DNA of 64,000 bases from Chloranthus sessilifolius (GCA_021018995.1 CM037588.1:137389725-137453724), one strand, 5' to 3'; positions 1-12,551 are shown, numbered from the stretch's first letter. A program made the numbers and translations. Notes: a model not told the origin generated them from the letters alone.

Positions 1-1
1 T

Positions 2-145
2 AAGTGGAATTTAGTTAACAGAGGTTCCAATTCTGTGGTTGATCGGTTGTCTAAAATAGGTCTAAATGTTGAGCAATGTAACATTTTTTGGGGTGACGAT
101 GTCCCTGACCAAATCAAACCTTCTGTAGCAAATGATTTAGTCTAA
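2..145 (+). pseudogene. C-terminal RNase H-like fragment, probably of a LINE ORF2
   Basis: One frame is open from the window edge to a TAA at 143-145 (47 codons visible). It includes NSVVDRLSKIGL, which resembles the last helix of RNase H (N-x-V/A-D-x-L-A/S-K, carrying the final catalytic Asp) at the C terminus of plant L1-like LINE ORF2 proteins. The stop is followed within about 25 bases by an A-rich run, as expected of a LINE 3' end. Only the last part of the protein is in the window, so the family is inferred from one motif plus the tail. Another element carrying RNase H is possible. Confidence 0.5.
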
Positions 146-167
146 TGCAATTGGCCTATTTCTTCTC

Positions 168-181
168 AAAAAAGAAAAAAA
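168..181 (+). repeat. A-rich tail of the LINE-like 3' end
   Basis: A run of 14 bases that is all A except one G lies 22 bases after the RNase H-like stop codon. Poly(A) tails close LINE insertions, so this is the likely right end of that copy. Confidence 0.45.
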
Positions 182-1849
182 CGTAGGAGGTGGTATGGGG
201 TAACCCACCCGATCACTCCGAAGTGTGCATGAACATGTTAATCTGCCCACTCAGTGATGAGGTCAGATGACATTGCCATTTTACACATGTACTTACACTG
301 ATTTCCATGCCGGCAATAGTTGTGTTGCACTTGTCATCGTTTCACCATTTTAGTATAATGAGATTTACCTGTTCACACTTGAGAGTAAACGGGCTTTGAT
401 CATACCAACTCATGATCCGCCAAGTCCTAAGAGTCAATGGATCATTGATTCTATGCACTTTACACCATCTTTGCACTACATGGTGTCACGCAGTTTAGGG
501 CAATCGTACGGATTAGATTCAGCCTTACGACTGCATAAAAAACTCAACACACTGTGATTAAGAGCCTAAAAGTATAACAAAATTATGCTCGGTTCCAAAT
601 GATTGGATAGAAGAGAATCTCGAGTGGACATCATGCTATAAAAATGAAAACTCTCTTCTATCTAATGGCTGCAAAACTAATTGAACACAAAATCAGGTTC
701 AACGAGTTGGCCCTGACCATTGCTCCTACTATGAAACACACGGATTTAGAGTGAGATATGTAGGTAATAAACCCCTATTCAATCGCATCAATTCTATTGT
801 AGGACAAATATCATGTGAGTAGCGAGTTTCTTAACCAAAGATTCTTAAGACGCAATTGATGGTTCCACCACTCACACCGTTGACTTCCTGGAATCAAATG
901 TTACAGGAAGTTTTTTGTCCCAACCATTCTCCCATTAGATCTTAAGGTCATGGCCCACATATCAAACGATCAGTTATTGATTGCAAGCGACAAGCATTCC
1001 CAAAGTTGTCGTGAACATGGCGTACCATGGTGCACTGTGATCACAAATTTTATACACGTGTAATTAAAATCTGACATTCTGTTATGCGGACCATGATATC
1101 AAGATCCAATGTGTGTAATACCTCTAGCATCTCATTCAAGGCAGTCAACAGTGTGAGCAGTGGAACTATTATTGGCGCCGCAAGAATCTTGTGTTGTGAA
1201 AATCGTTACCCATGTCATATTTGCTACCAAATTAATGATGGAACTTCGTTTGAATATAGACGGTCGAACGGCTATGATTTAAAGCCTATTTTTAGAGGGT
1301 ATCTTTGATTGGACCGATGGAATCTTGAGGCACCTTTCACACAATGGATCTTTACTTTATAGGCATACCATCAGACGGTCATTTTTGGTTTATTGAGGTA
1401 TCCATCCCAAAAAGCTGCCTGAAAATCATGTAAGAATGTGTGAAGATAGGTTGATGATCTCAAGATCCAGTGTGTGAAAGGTTGGTACAAAATCGGATAA
1501 TTTGGTCACTATGCTCCCAAGTTCCACCATCCAATTCAATGTAGTCAATTACTAATTTATGTAAATTACCTTTGACTCCCTTCAATCAGATGGTAGAGAT
1601 CAAGTTTCGTGCCCATCTTTTACAATGAACATCTTTAGATCTCAGCCTTCAAATTAGATAGCTTAGATAGTAGTGTTCCCACTTGGGAGAGGTTCCAAAA
1701 ATAGTCTTTTTTTATAAATAAAAAAAAGGTGGGATATGCTACCTTTTCATTGGACAGCTTTGATCCCTATTTTCAAACAAAAACTTTTTATTAGATTTTG
1801 ACCAAAGAAGAAAACTATACCAAAAACTGAATAAATAAATAAATAATGG
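182..1849. other. Anonymous AT-rich intergenic sequence
   Basis: No open frame of note, no LTR ends and no convincing terminal inverted repeats were found. The short frame at 1084-1308 shows no recognisable domain. The right end (1780-1850) is A-rich with an AAAT microsatellite near 1825-1848. Old transposon remnants are likely but could not be assigned. Confidence 0.4.
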
Positions 1850-3034
1850 AAGAAAGAGTCCCATAAATAGTCAATTGTTGGAGTGCAGTCATGCTTCCTA
1901 ACCACCCGCCAATTTCAGATTTTGAAGTCAATCGATTGAATTTTGGAATTCAATCGATTGACCTTTAAGTGGCAATTTTTCAGCCCGTGCCCTATAAAAA
2001 TAAAGAAATGTTTAAGGTTTTGGGGGAGACTTTTTTGCTTTTATTTTTCTTTAGTATTTTTTAGTTTTCTTCTAGCTTCTCATTTTATTTTTTAAACATT
2101 GTTCTTAACTTTTCTAGCCCTAGATTTAGATTAGTTTCATTTTCAGCAATTAAAGAACCATTGTACCCATTGAATTAAAGCTTTCATTGGAGTTGTTGAA
2201 GCACTTTACTGAATTTTAATGTTATCTTTCAGTTCTATTTCAATCATGTGTGACTAATTTCATTAAGGATGGGGATCTGATGAACCCCATCCGAGGTATT
2301 CATTTATAAAATATGGATCAATGGTTGCGATGTATTGTGTATTAGATGTTTGAGGTTTCAGTATTTAATTGCTCTTACCGAATTAGTAAATTTTCAATTT
2401 CCATCTAAGATAGGGGTGCTAGTCACACTCCCATGATCTCGGATCTGCAATAGGGAATCTATTATCGGTTCTTTATTGATAATATTTGTGGCATTAATTC
2501 ATCGTCATTAGGTGTCTCTCTTTTACGGTTGATGTTTGGCTCTATTTTACGGCATTAATTTATCGTTATTAGAAGTCTCTTTTATGGTGAATGTTTTGCT
2601 TCATTTCCTTTGCGGTAGTCAGAAGAGCATACTTTAGATCTGATTTTATGGATTTAATGATTTATTTTTATAAATATTTGATTGAGTTCAATATTTATGT
2701 GTTTTGCATCTTGTGATGATATTATATCTCAACCATTAGATCTGTATTTTGTAAATGATAAATCAAAGATGGGAAGAGTTAGTATCCCGATCCTCTCTTT
2801 CATTCCTAGTCAATTTTATCTTATTGCTTAGTCCTTATTTTATCCATCACTCTGCTCAGAAGTATAAACTATTGTAGTATTGCCTTAGAAATATAGTTTT
2901 TCTTGTGATTAATTGTTATTTCTTCTTGATAATTTTCTAATCAATCCTCGTGAGAACGATCTCGTACTATGCACCCATTAACTACAATCTGATTCGTGCT
3001 CTTGAGAGTTTAAAACAAGATTAAAATTACAACA
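1850..3034 (+). repeat. Partial 5' LTR of Athila-like element D
   Basis: The right end is fixed by the primer binding site that follows at 3041; the LTR ends ...ACA. A TATA box (1993-2000, TATAAAAA) lies about 30 bp downstream of a pair of TCAATCGATTGA palindromes (1930-1965) with a 10-bp spacer, the arrangement found in the other Athila LTRs here. A roughly 60-bp unit containing ATTAATTYATCGT is imperfectly duplicated at about 2492-2615. The canonical Athila LTR start (TGAT...GAAATATGA) is not found, so the left end is truncated or diverged and the start is approximate. Confidence 0.6.
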
Positions 3035-3040
3035 AGTTTT

Positions 3041-3058
3041 TGGCGCCGTTGTCGAGGA
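3041..3058 (+). other. Primer binding site of Athila D (tRNA-Asp type)
   Basis: TGGCGCCGTTGTCGAGGA matches the complement of the 3' end of plant tRNA-Asp (TGGCGCCGTTGCCGGGGA) with two mismatches. It lies six bases after the LTR end, as in the other Athila copies in this window. Confidence 0.8.
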
Positions 3059-3867
3059 TTGGATATAGAAAATCAAAATTTTTTAGGAAACATATAGTTA
3101 ATTTTAAGAATTTCCTTAGATTTAAATCAATATTTCTACTAGTTAAAAAAAAATAATAATAAAATAAAAAATTTGAAAATTTTACATTTAGAATTTTGAA
3201 ATTTAGAATTTAGAATTTCAAAATTTGAATTTTGAATTTTGAAATTTGAATTGTTTGGAATTTTTGAAAATTTGGATTTGTAGGATTTTTTTTTAAGATT
3301 TGTAGGATTTTTATGATTTCTAGTTTAGGATTTTAAAAGATTTTTTTTAAGAGCTTTAGGATTGATAAGATTTTCTTTTCATCATTTCTTTTCTTAAGTA
3401 GGATTTTTAGAATTTGTAGGTTCCTTTTAAATTATTTCCTTTTACTTTATTTGTAGGATTTTTAGGATTTGTAGGTTTCTTTTAGTCTATTGCTTTTTTT
3501 AGGATTTGAATTTTAATTTATTGCCTTTTTGTTCATTGCCTTTGTAGGATTTTTGGGATATTTAGGATTTTTTAGGATTTGTATGTTTCTTTTAGTTGAT
3601 TTCCTTTTTATGATTTGAATTTTGAATTTGAATTTGAAATTAAATTTTGAATTTGAATTTGACTTTGAATTCAAATTTGAATTTGAAAATGAATTTGAAA
3701 TTGAAATTTGAATTTGAAAATGAATTTCAAATTTAAAATTTAAAAATTTGAAATTAATTTTTTTTTTTTTTTAAATTTGAAAATTTTTTGAAAAAAAAAA
3801 AAAAAATAAAAAATAATTTTTTTTGAAATTCGTATTTGAAAAAAAAATAATATTTAATTTTAAATTT

Positions 3868-3932
<65 letters not shown>

Positions 3933-4031
3933 GAAAAAAATTGAAAAAAAAATTGAAATTAAAAAAAAATAAAAAATAAAAATTTAAAATTTGAAAAAAA
4001 ATAAATTAAAATTAAATATTTAAAAAATTTG

Positions 4032-4063
<32 letters not shown>

Positions 4064-4470
4064 AAATTTTTTGAAAAAAATTAAAATTTTCTTTTTTGAA
4101 ATTTGAATTTGAAAAAATTTTAAATTTTAAATTAGAAAAATGATAAAATTTAATTTAAAATTTGAAATAAAAAAAAAACAGGAAAAAAAGAGAAATTTTT
4201 TAAAAATAAAATAAAAATTAATTAATCCAAAGAAAAAAACAGAGTTAAATTTGTGTCAATTGATTGATTTGTCTCAATCGATTGAGGAAAAAAAAAATTG
4301 TTAGAACTGTTGAAACTTCTAGGATCTCTAGATCTTTGTATAAACACTAGGTCCTCTAGAGAGAAAATTTTAAAGTCTTTTAATCTTGAGATCGAACGCA
4401 CTTGTCGCTCGAATCGAAAAGAGACAGGTTAAGGCGTGAAGTTGAGATCGAAATTTCTAATCAGGTTTAG
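3059..4470 (+). repeat. AT-rich low-complexity leader of Athila D, with (AT)n
   Basis: The leader between primer site and gag is built of interspersed GAATTTGAAATTT-like words and A or T runs (about 3150-4210), with a perfect (AT)n array at 3870-3924. Words such as TTTGTAGGATTT recur at 3280-3580, so it looks like slippage-expanded sequence. One diverged palindrome pair (CAATTGATTG and TCAATCGATTGA) lies at about 4257-4285. No coding content was seen. Confidence 0.6.
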
Positions 4471-5100
4471 ATGGCTGCGAATGGATTTGAAGAACCCCTG
4501 CGTGGGAATGAAGAAGAACCAACCTTGAGGGAGCTGCTTGCCCGATTACCACAAACACCCTATCTTGCATTACATACCCCGTCACACCAGGCGGCCGATT
4601 TGAAATATGGATGAATGTGATCCAAATTCTTCCTATCTTCCATGGAATGAAAAGAGAAGACTCATATATGCACATCAAGGATTTCATCGAAGTCTGCTCG
4701 TTTGTGTATCAGAACTTCAATAAAAAATCTGTAAGGCTAAGGCTATTCCCTTTCTCCATAAAGGATAAAGCCAAAGCTTGATTAAATTCTTTACCAACTG
4801 GATCCATAACCTCATGGGATCAGTTAGTGAAGAAATTCTTATCAAAATTCTTTTCCATGGTAAAGACTAATGCCTTGAGGCGCGAAATATGTGACTTCGT
4901 ACAAGAAGAAGATAAAAGATTCTATGAAGCTTGGGAAAAATTTATGGATTTCCTACTCAAATGTCACACTATGGATTCTCCAAATGGAGATTGGTCTAAT
5001 GTTTCTATAATGGATTGGACCATGCCAATCGACAGTTGGTTGAATCAATGAATAGTGGAGGATTCCTTGGAATCACGGAAAATGAATCCTACAATTTCTT
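4471..5100 (+). pseudogene. gag: Athila D gag, N-terminal part, decayed and truncated
   Basis: Starting at the ATG at 4471, shifting frames encode an Athila-type capsid: VIQILPIFHGM, then RLRLFPFSIKDKAKA followed by a stop where the conserved Trp is expected, then KKFLSKFF and a stretch ending in GGFLG. It is closely similar to the gag of element B (19919-20761), so the two belong to related Athila families. At least two frameshifts and one nonsense codon prevent a product. The sequence stops matching B at about 5098, where a TGTAAC LTR-type start begins. I infer that the chromovirus inserted here, with the preceding TTCTT (5096-5100) as the presumed target copy. Confidence 0.8.
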
Positions 5101-5352
5101 TGTAACAGCTGCCATGTTTTAAACTCACAATATCGGGTATAGACGCAGGTTTGGTCAGGTGTGTATGCCTAACATGGGAACATGTATTGGATCTAAATGA
5201 TCCATGTACTTAATATAAGTGTAGCAAATGTACACTTGGATTTTTGGCATAAACCCATACACCTATAGCTATGAATGAGGTATGCACTTAAAGTTGTACT
5301 ATCCCATATACCTATATCGGTGTATTATATAATGCACTTGATTTTCTACTAT

Positions 5353-5412
<60 letters not shown>

Positions 5413-7197
5413 TAGTGTAATAAAGTTACACTAAATCTAATTCATCTGTTAAATAAATGTGTAGCAATTATACATGGGAGCTATACACCAGGCTATACAC
5501 CCAATAAAGGGTAGAAGGATTACACTTTAACTTAGTACCTAGCTATACACCGTAAACAATGTAATTGCATTACACTATAGTGAAGCCTATTATGGCTTAT
5601 ATGCATATATACTGAAAAGTTAATGTGGGCACTACATGAGATTCCAACCCTTATTAGCTTATAATCCTAATCTCTCCACTTGACTCCACGATTGCATGAG
5701 TCACCTTTAGACTCCATGCACGCAAAGTGCAAACCTACTACAAGAACTCACCACCAGCTTTCTTCTTTCTTCCTGCTTCGAGCCTTGAAGAAACCTCTCA
5801 TCTCTCTCAATTCAACCCTGCACAAATAGGTCTCATAGAAAATGAAACCCTTCTCTAGCTCTCAAACCCACGTCTCACTTCAACCTCTTCAAACCCTTGG
5901 ATTCAGAACCGTGGATCACAAAGTGACCCTGCAATTCAGTCGCGAGAATTGCGGCGGATGACCGCTTGGTCTCGGAGAGTTCATTGAGGCCTTAGCTTTT
6001 ACAAATATTTCACGAACTCGACGAACTCAACACTGACACTATTTCGGTGTCGTCGTAATTGAGAATCCACCAAAAGGTACGACGTAAATGAACTACATAA
6101 TAGATTAAGTTCATTTAATTAATTCATTTAAAATGAACTATAAGTTGTTGATGTCTATTCCATGTGATCGGATTGACAACTCAGGGATATAATATTGTGT
6201 GAGGGTTTTGGAGTCGAAATCTCCGATTATTACACTCCGGAACTTTCATACCGAATTTATAAATATAAAGGGGTTCTTGGTGTAATGTATAAAAGAAAAT
6301 ATATTATATGTAAAGTGTAGAAGGCCAGCAGACTAAGAGCACAAAAGAAAGCAGAGAAGAGCAGAGGGGAAACCGCAACAAGCTTGTGCATCAGGCTTGC
6401 CGCAACAACCCCACAAGCTTGTCGCGGCAAGGTGCACAACTGATGGGCTTGCCGCGACAACCTTGCAGCTTGCCGATGCAAGCCTGTGTCTGCATGTGTT
6501 TGTGCTGTGTTGACTTGTTGTGTTGACTCTTGGGACTAGTGATCATGTAGGTTACATATGTGGGGTTATAGTGACCGAGTGACCAGTATACATGCTAAAA
6601 ACATGAACATGCATCATAGGTGCTTGGTATTCATGAAGAGCTCGTAAAGATGGATGCATGCATGCACGTGTAAAGTGTAACACGTAACCTTGAGCATCAA
6701 GTAGGGAGGTAACCTTGCTAGTTTATGTTTTGTTTTTTCATTCGCATCTGGATAGCATGTTAATATATATACATAATTACATGTTGAATATGCTCATGTC
6801 AGTTCTGATGTATGGTTACATATGCTTATGATAATTTTAGTTAGATGAATGGTTAGGTATAAATATGCTAGTTTCAATTTGATATATAGTTATGTATGAA
6901 TGATGATAAGATCAGTTTCGACGTATGGCTATGAATGATTATGCTAGTTCAATAGATGTATGGATATGTATGGTAATGCTATGAGTTCAGTTATGTATGA
7001 GCATGCGAGAGTCAGTTATGCTATGAATATGCTATGAGTTTCAATTATGTATGAGCATGCGAGTTTCAGTCATGCTAGTTCAGTTCCGATGTATGATTCT
7101 ATGTTCTTTAATCATGATGCTCTCACGTACTTGATACCATGCATTTGTCACGTCTTGTTATCTGTGATTCCTTGTATTCGCTTGCTTTGTTTTGAGC
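5101..7197 (+). repeat. Chromovirus 5' LTR, left portion (inferred)
   Basis: Begins TGTAACAGCTGCC immediately after the broken Athila D gag. It contains a (TA)n microsatellite at 5356-5408, AT-rich TATA-like motifs at 6257-6270 and 6288-6296 (TATAAAAG), and a GC-richer stretch at 6350-6480 with repeated GCTTGCCGC words. A possible splice donor (AGG|GTAACC-like, about 6709) precedes an AT-rich tract. The right limit of this portion is not visible, because the transition to the reverse-strand block is unclear between about 7.2 and 7.6 kb. Confidence 0.4.
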
Positions 7198-7352
7198 CAA
7201 GTAATCTTGCTAACTCGGGAGCTTGACTGTGTAATTCTTGAACACAAGTGATCCCGCTAACTTGGGAGCTTGATGTCTTAGTCCAAGTGATCCCGCTAAC
7301 TCGGGAGCTTGATATCTTGGTCCAAGTGATCCCGCTAACTCGGGAGCTTGAT
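7198..7352. repeat. 39-bp tandem repeat, about four copies
   Basis: Units beginning CCAAGTGATCCCGCTAACTC recur at 7198 (diverged), 7244, 7283 and 7322 with a 39-bp period in the last three. Each unit contains CCCGCTAACTCGGG, a 4-bp-arm inverted repeat. The 13-codon periodic frame on the plus strand is a by-product of the repeat, with no start context or domain. Confidence 0.8.
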
Positions 7353-7848
7353 TATCTTGTTCTTGTATATGTATGTTTTACGTCTGATAGCTTGTTTAAG
7401 CTAAACTTGTTTCAGCATGATTCCTTGTTCCAGTATGATTCCTTATATTTGTTTCAGCATGAATCTATCAGCACGATAAATTATTCACATGATTAATTAT
7501 TTGTTTATGCTATATGTTGCTAGAATAGATACAAGACAAGATAAGATATATTTAGATTGGTATTTTATGCATCAAGAAGTGAATTGGCATCCTGGATATG
7601 CTAAACAGACATACACCTAATCAGAGTTCTCATGCATATCCGGTTCCATGAAATCCGTGAAAGCCAACTTATAATATAACAGTGAAATATAAAGCAATTA
7701 TAAATGTTGAATAATTATAATAAAATGTGATAGGATACCATGAATCCACAAATAATATGTAAGTCAAGTCGGAGACAAATATGATAAAATAAAATCATAG
7801 AGTCAGTGATAATAACATAAGACAAAATCTAATACCGAGTCTATAAAA

Positions 7849-8006
7849 TCAATATCCGGCGCTCGGATCAAAATCAACACTATAGTCCGCATGATAATCG
7901 ACAATGTCGCCCTCCAAAGGCCCCTGATAATCAACGTCCACTGGGTCGACGTTCTCAGCACCAATCGAATCAGGGAAACCCACATCCACACCGTTAGTAT
8001 AGTCAC
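7849..8006 (-). other. Acidic exon-like ORF in the reverse LTR segment
   Basis: On the minus strand, a CTACAG acceptor-like site precedes an open stretch of 51 codons (from 8004) ending in TGA at 7851-7849. The peptide is rich in Asp and Glu with several Asp-Tyr pairs (for example VDVDYQGPLEGDIVDYHADY). There is no start codon. It may be the last exon of a spliced LTR transcript or chance. No family is recognised. Confidence 0.3.
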
Positions 8007-8419
8007 CTGTAGCTGTTAGTTTATCATGGGATGAGTTTATTCAATCACGTAAAGTCAGTGGATACACCACCAATCCACCTCGTTCTACTCAGGTGCATTG
8101 TGGGTGCATCTTGTGACTGGTAAACATAATATCTCAAGGCAGATAGTAAGAGAAAAATAAAATCATTTGTATATCGTAAAACTCATATCATATTATAAAT
8201 ATAAGACCATGATCTAGACACTCATATCCTAACGTACCTCACCATATCTCATAATATATCATACCATGTCTTATTATCATTCTCGCACATTTTTCTGTAC
8301 ATCGCATGAGCGTAACTAACATACTCATAAAATCCTAAACGACCTGTGCCAGAGTCGCTGCTCGAGCTATCATGTGAGGGTCACCATAGTATCATACTAC
8401 CATATCATAACGCCCTCCA

Positions 8420-8455
8420 TATCATATCATATCATATCATATCATACACCCCATC
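8420..8455. repeat. CATAT pentamer microsatellite
   Basis: ATATC/CATAT pentamers are repeated about six times in the segment ending CATACACCCC. Related TCATATCATA words continue at 8640-8700. Confidence 0.7.
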
Positions 8456-11400
8456 CAGTCACAGGAGCGGCCGACGACTCATAACTCATAATGTCTCCCA
8501 GAGACATCCGTCTTGACCGAAAGACGTTGTTGCCCTTACGGTGGCTACGCAAGGAACGACGTACAGAGACTTAAATTATTATTCTTTTACTGGCCTATAC
8601 AGTGGTGGCTTATTATCGTAATATATCTTATCATACTGACTCATATCATATCATACTGACTCACATCTTAGCCTACCGACTCATATCTTATCCTATCATA
8701 TTAGAACTCGGGGTGAAAGGGTCACCGTTTATGCCACCATATATGAGGCTACACTGAATTCGCACTCACCCTACTCATCATGGTGTCCCATACCACCATG
8801 AGTTGTAAGGCATGTGAATACGATGTATTCCTCACTTCGATACCATCTTAGCGAATTATCACGCTCAAGTATAGGCATGATCTCATACACTTTCGTACTC
8901 ATGATCTAACATATCCTTAACTCGTATAACTTGATCAGGATGCAAACACAAAAGTATCACATATACCAAATGATTTACACTTAGATTTTGATTATGTTTA
9001 TATTTATATTTATTTATATCGCACTAATATAATTATAGAATAGGGTTATAAATGTGATTTCAATAACTTAAAGGTCAGAGTTCGATTTTTACGAGGTATC
9101 GAATTTCTAACACTTGATGTTATCGAAGAGGTCGCGTTGAAGCGATAGCATTGATATATATATATATATATAATTATTAAATGATCAATTTAGAAGAATA
9201 TTATTATTTTAAAGGTTAAGTGAATCACAACCATTGATCGAATAGTATATTAAAGTTTAATCGTGAGTAAAGCGAATTAAGGAAGAAAGTGCAATCATCT
9301 GTTCAGACGAGAATCGATCGATCAATTTTGAAATCGATCAGTCGAGAGTATATTCTTTGAATTATTTGATTCGGATTAGAATCAGTTTAAAGTGAACAAT
9401 GGTTCGATTTTATTCAGGATCAACAAATCAATTTGACGTGTCAATGGATCGATAAAAGTATAACATAACGAGTCAATTTGCTGCCAAGAAGAAATTTCTC
9501 AAATAAATAATAATACTATATAGGTATAGTGTGAGGTGGGTTACCTTAATAAGTCAGAGGGATACTTGAGTACCGAGTTCTTATAGATTAAAATAATACA
9601 CAATCTAAATTATATAATACAGTATATCAATTATAATAATATTATAATTAAAAAAAAAACGGCACAGGAAGGATTAGATATAATGAAACCCAGGCAACTT
9701 AAGTTATTAAGGTGTGGTACTTGTTTTAAAGCATGGGTCTCACTGGTCTATGCGGAATCGGTATCAATTTGAGTACATGCATAGGTTTGTGTGTTGGCTT
9801 TATGGCCTCATTTATTCACGTACTTTCCCTCTCTAAAAAAAATAAGTCTTCTTTAATAGAAATAAGTCTACAACATATGTAAAAGGTTTCAATATTGAGT
9901 GCCGAGCCACATTTACTAGTTGGTGGTGAATGGGCATTTTGGAATCGCCCATATGGCAATCTTGATCCTGTGATCTGGACTAATCACATGACAAGTATGA
10001 TCATTTGATCTAGCCTAACCACGTGGCAGTAGGCCAATTGATTGATGTTTAGATGATCGTGACCTTCAATCCAGAAATGGCTAATGGAAGAAAATATTAA
10101 AGTGGTACCGATATGATGTAGCCTGATCGGGTATTTGAAAGTTGTTCCATCAAGTAGTTTGATGACTTTTGACCTACACCCATTTTATGGCACTATATGG
10201 CTGGCCTCGATTGAAGATTTTGTGTGTAATGTACAAGATTGAGATAGTCGGGTACCAGGCCATATAGTCCTTAAGTAGGAGTTGCCAATCTCGCCCAACC
10301 TTGCTTTCACATGATTGATATTTATATAATATTTTATATAAGTAAAGTTATACATATTACTTTACTTGATACATATAGGTAAAGAAAATATATAAATGAC
10401 ATAATATAATATTCTTTTAAGTAGTATTCCATATATAGCAATCATTACTTTACATGTATAATATAGTATATTTAAGCCCATTCCTATCAAACACCCGGTT
10501 ATATTTATAAAATTTCCTATTGATTATAATAGTGAGTATATATATATTATTATAATGTAAAAGGGCTCATGACTCCCCATGTCTTCAATATAATGGCATA
10601 TAAGGATAATAATAGTCATTATGATCAAAAGTAACAGGATAAAATATTATATAATACCATCATTTAATTATATTATATAATAATATATATTTTGAAACTA
10701 TGTTGGGTACACTAATATTGCCATTACACTATTCCTCAATATAATATAATATATTTACTCAATCAATTACCCTATATAGCAAAACTAGAGTGTGATGTAA
10801 TATGTAGTTGGTTCTAGGCCCATGCGTTTCAATTGGTAAGGGAAGGTAAGTGCGAGTGTTTCTTTCTTTGCTCGGCGTCTTTGGTATTTTGCGAAAAACA
10901 ATTTTATAAGAAAAGGGGGGATCGTACATAGCATTGGTTAGCAACTCTGGCTTGATATTGGTGGTAGATTTGCATGCGTTTCTACTCAGCAATTAAACCT
11001 ATCTTAGAGTTTACTCGGCATAATTGAGTGTCAAGCAATCACTATTACATATTTTAACGAGGGTTCTAGAGCGGTTCCAAAAATAAACTCAAGATATAAT
11101 ATATAAATAATAATAATAATAATTAAAATAATAATCAAGCAATGATTAACCATATTTTTAATCCTAAAATAATCTTATGTGAAAATAAATTTAGGGTTTG
11201 TTTTATAGCCCGTCGATATGTGATCGAACATATCCTATGCAGCGGGATCTGAAAAGGACGAGATGGATGGATGAGTACCCATCTCTTGACGCGTGACCGA
11301 CAGATTGACGACGATTAGGACGATAGAGATCGGCGTCCAGACGATGGTCCGTCCATGATTACACCGCCTTCTTTCACCACAATTTGACGGCAGAAAATAC

Positions 11401-11550
11401 CACGGTATTTTTTGTGGAAGAATACACAAGAGATTTAAAAGAGATTTGGGTGTTTTTAGAAAAGGGTGGCTAGAGAAGAAGATGGAATGACGGCTAGGGT
11501 TTTTAAGAAGAATTTTTGTAATAATGATTTAGGGTTCTCCGTAACTTTCT

Positions 11551-11560
11551 TATTTATAAT
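11551..11560 (-). promoter_or_regulatory. TATA box of the reverse LTR segment
   Basis: The minus strand reads ATTATAAATA about 325 bases after the TGTAACGACCC start. It is followed by sequence with CCCTAGCC and CCACCC words, as in transcribed leaders of plant LTRs. This orientation supports a minus-strand LTR. Confidence 0.45.
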
Positions 11561-11884
11561 ATATGGGCATTAATTAGGTGTTAAGTGATCGCACCAAATA
11601 AGGGTGTATAGGCTTTTACTTTAAAGTTTAAAATAGAGGTTTAAAACTCACGTAGAAAGGTTTGATCCTTAGACCTCTTATCTATAACTAAAACCTTTCA
11701 ACCACTAGGCCACCACACAACTTATGCCAAATAAAGACGATTTTAAATATAAAACCTTTTGGAAAACCAAAATGTGTATTTTCTCAACTAGGGTAGGTTC
11801 CGGTGTGGAGAATTACCACCATGCTTGGTGCAAAATAAATCTAACACTACAAATTCAGTTTAAAAAATTTTTAGGGTCGTTACA

Positions 11885-12401
11885 GCTTTGATGATAGCTT
11901 ATCATACGACTTCATGTCTTAGCTGTAGATCTTGACCCTGAGTACGAGGGGGATCCTTCCTACCAGCCAAAGGAGGAAGAAGAGGACGAGGAGGAAGAAT
12001 TCCTTGAGGAATTCTTTCCTAAGTAGGTCAGAGAGAGAATGCTTGAGAGAGATTTTTTTTGAAACTTATATAAAATAGTAGTGTTATGTTTTGAGATATT
12101 CGATATTTTATATATAGGTTTTCTTTCCATTGTTTAGATGACGGGTGGCCGTCATTGGTAGAAAGCTATACATAGCATAAGTTAGTTCTTGTTTATATTT
12201 CTTGCTAGTTTACTATTTTTTTTATATAGATGAATGAATATCGGTTTCTGTCATATTATCATGTCAGAGTTATTAAAGTGCTTCCATAAATGCAATACTT
12301 TATACACGACACGATGCACTTGTATGATAGGATCATGTTAGGTGATCCGACGATGCGACCTTTCCTGTATATGCTGTAAGGAGAAAAGTCGGGCCGTCAC
12401 A
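11885..12401 (+). repeat. Chromovirus 5' LTR, right portion
   Basis: This segment runs up to the LTR end (GGGCCGTCACA, ending CA at 12401), which is followed after two bases by the primer binding site. It includes the acidic exon-like ORF at 11925-12026 and an AT-rich tract. Confidence 0.55.
11925..12026 (+). other. Acidic exon-like ORF in the chromovirus LTR
   Basis: After a CTGTAG acceptor-like site, an open frame of 33 codons ends at TAG 12024-12026. It encodes DPEYEGDPSYQP followed by a run of ten Glu/Asp residues and FLEEFFPK. A peptide of similar acidity and position occurs in the reverse LTR segment. It could be a terminal exon of an LTR-driven spliced transcript. There is no ATG and no known domain. 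Confidence 0.3.
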
Positions 12402-12403
12402 AG

Positions 12404-12416
12404 TGGTATCAAAGCC
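12404..12416 (+). other. Primer binding site of the chromovirus (initiator Met tRNA)
   Basis: TGGTATCAAAGCC differs at one base from the canonical TGGTATCAGAGCC complementary to plant initiator tRNA-Met. It starts two bases after the LTR end. Chromoviruses commonly use this tRNA. Confidence 0.85.
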
Positions 12417-12551
12417 CCGACGTTACGTCTTTTGGCTACTTAACTCTGGCGTGAATATATGGTGAAACTTCTGATGTTTGTTCAGTGTTAGGGTCTAGGT
12501 TGAGTCAATGGTTTATCTGATCAAGTAGTTGCTTGATCAAAATAGGTTGCG

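Larger units (their letters stand above)
7500..11884 (-). repeat. Reverse-strand chromovirus LTR-like segment
   Basis: Read on the minus strand, this begins at 11884 with TGTAACGACCCTAAAAATTT, a start typical of Tekay-type LTRs. A TATA box (minus TATAAATA, plus 11551-11560) follows about 325 bases in, then a leader with CCCTAGCC-type words, then a long intron-like AT-rich region. Near its far end it encodes a short acidic exon-like peptide (8006-7849), the counterpart of one in the plus-strand LTR (11925-12026). The terminal CA end and a target duplication could not be located, so this is either a solo LTR or part of an element inserted in the chromovirus LTR. The lower boundary is approximate. 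Confidence 0.45.

Noticed and set aside
4457..4687. 76-codon minus-strand frame
   Set aside because: It is complementary to Athila D gag. The matching shadow appears opposite Athila B gag at 19687-20070.
7125..7145. Minus-strand TGGTATCAAG resembling an initiator-Met primer site for the reverse LTR segment
   Set aside because: Only nine bases match and no LTR end is adjacent, so it is likely chance.
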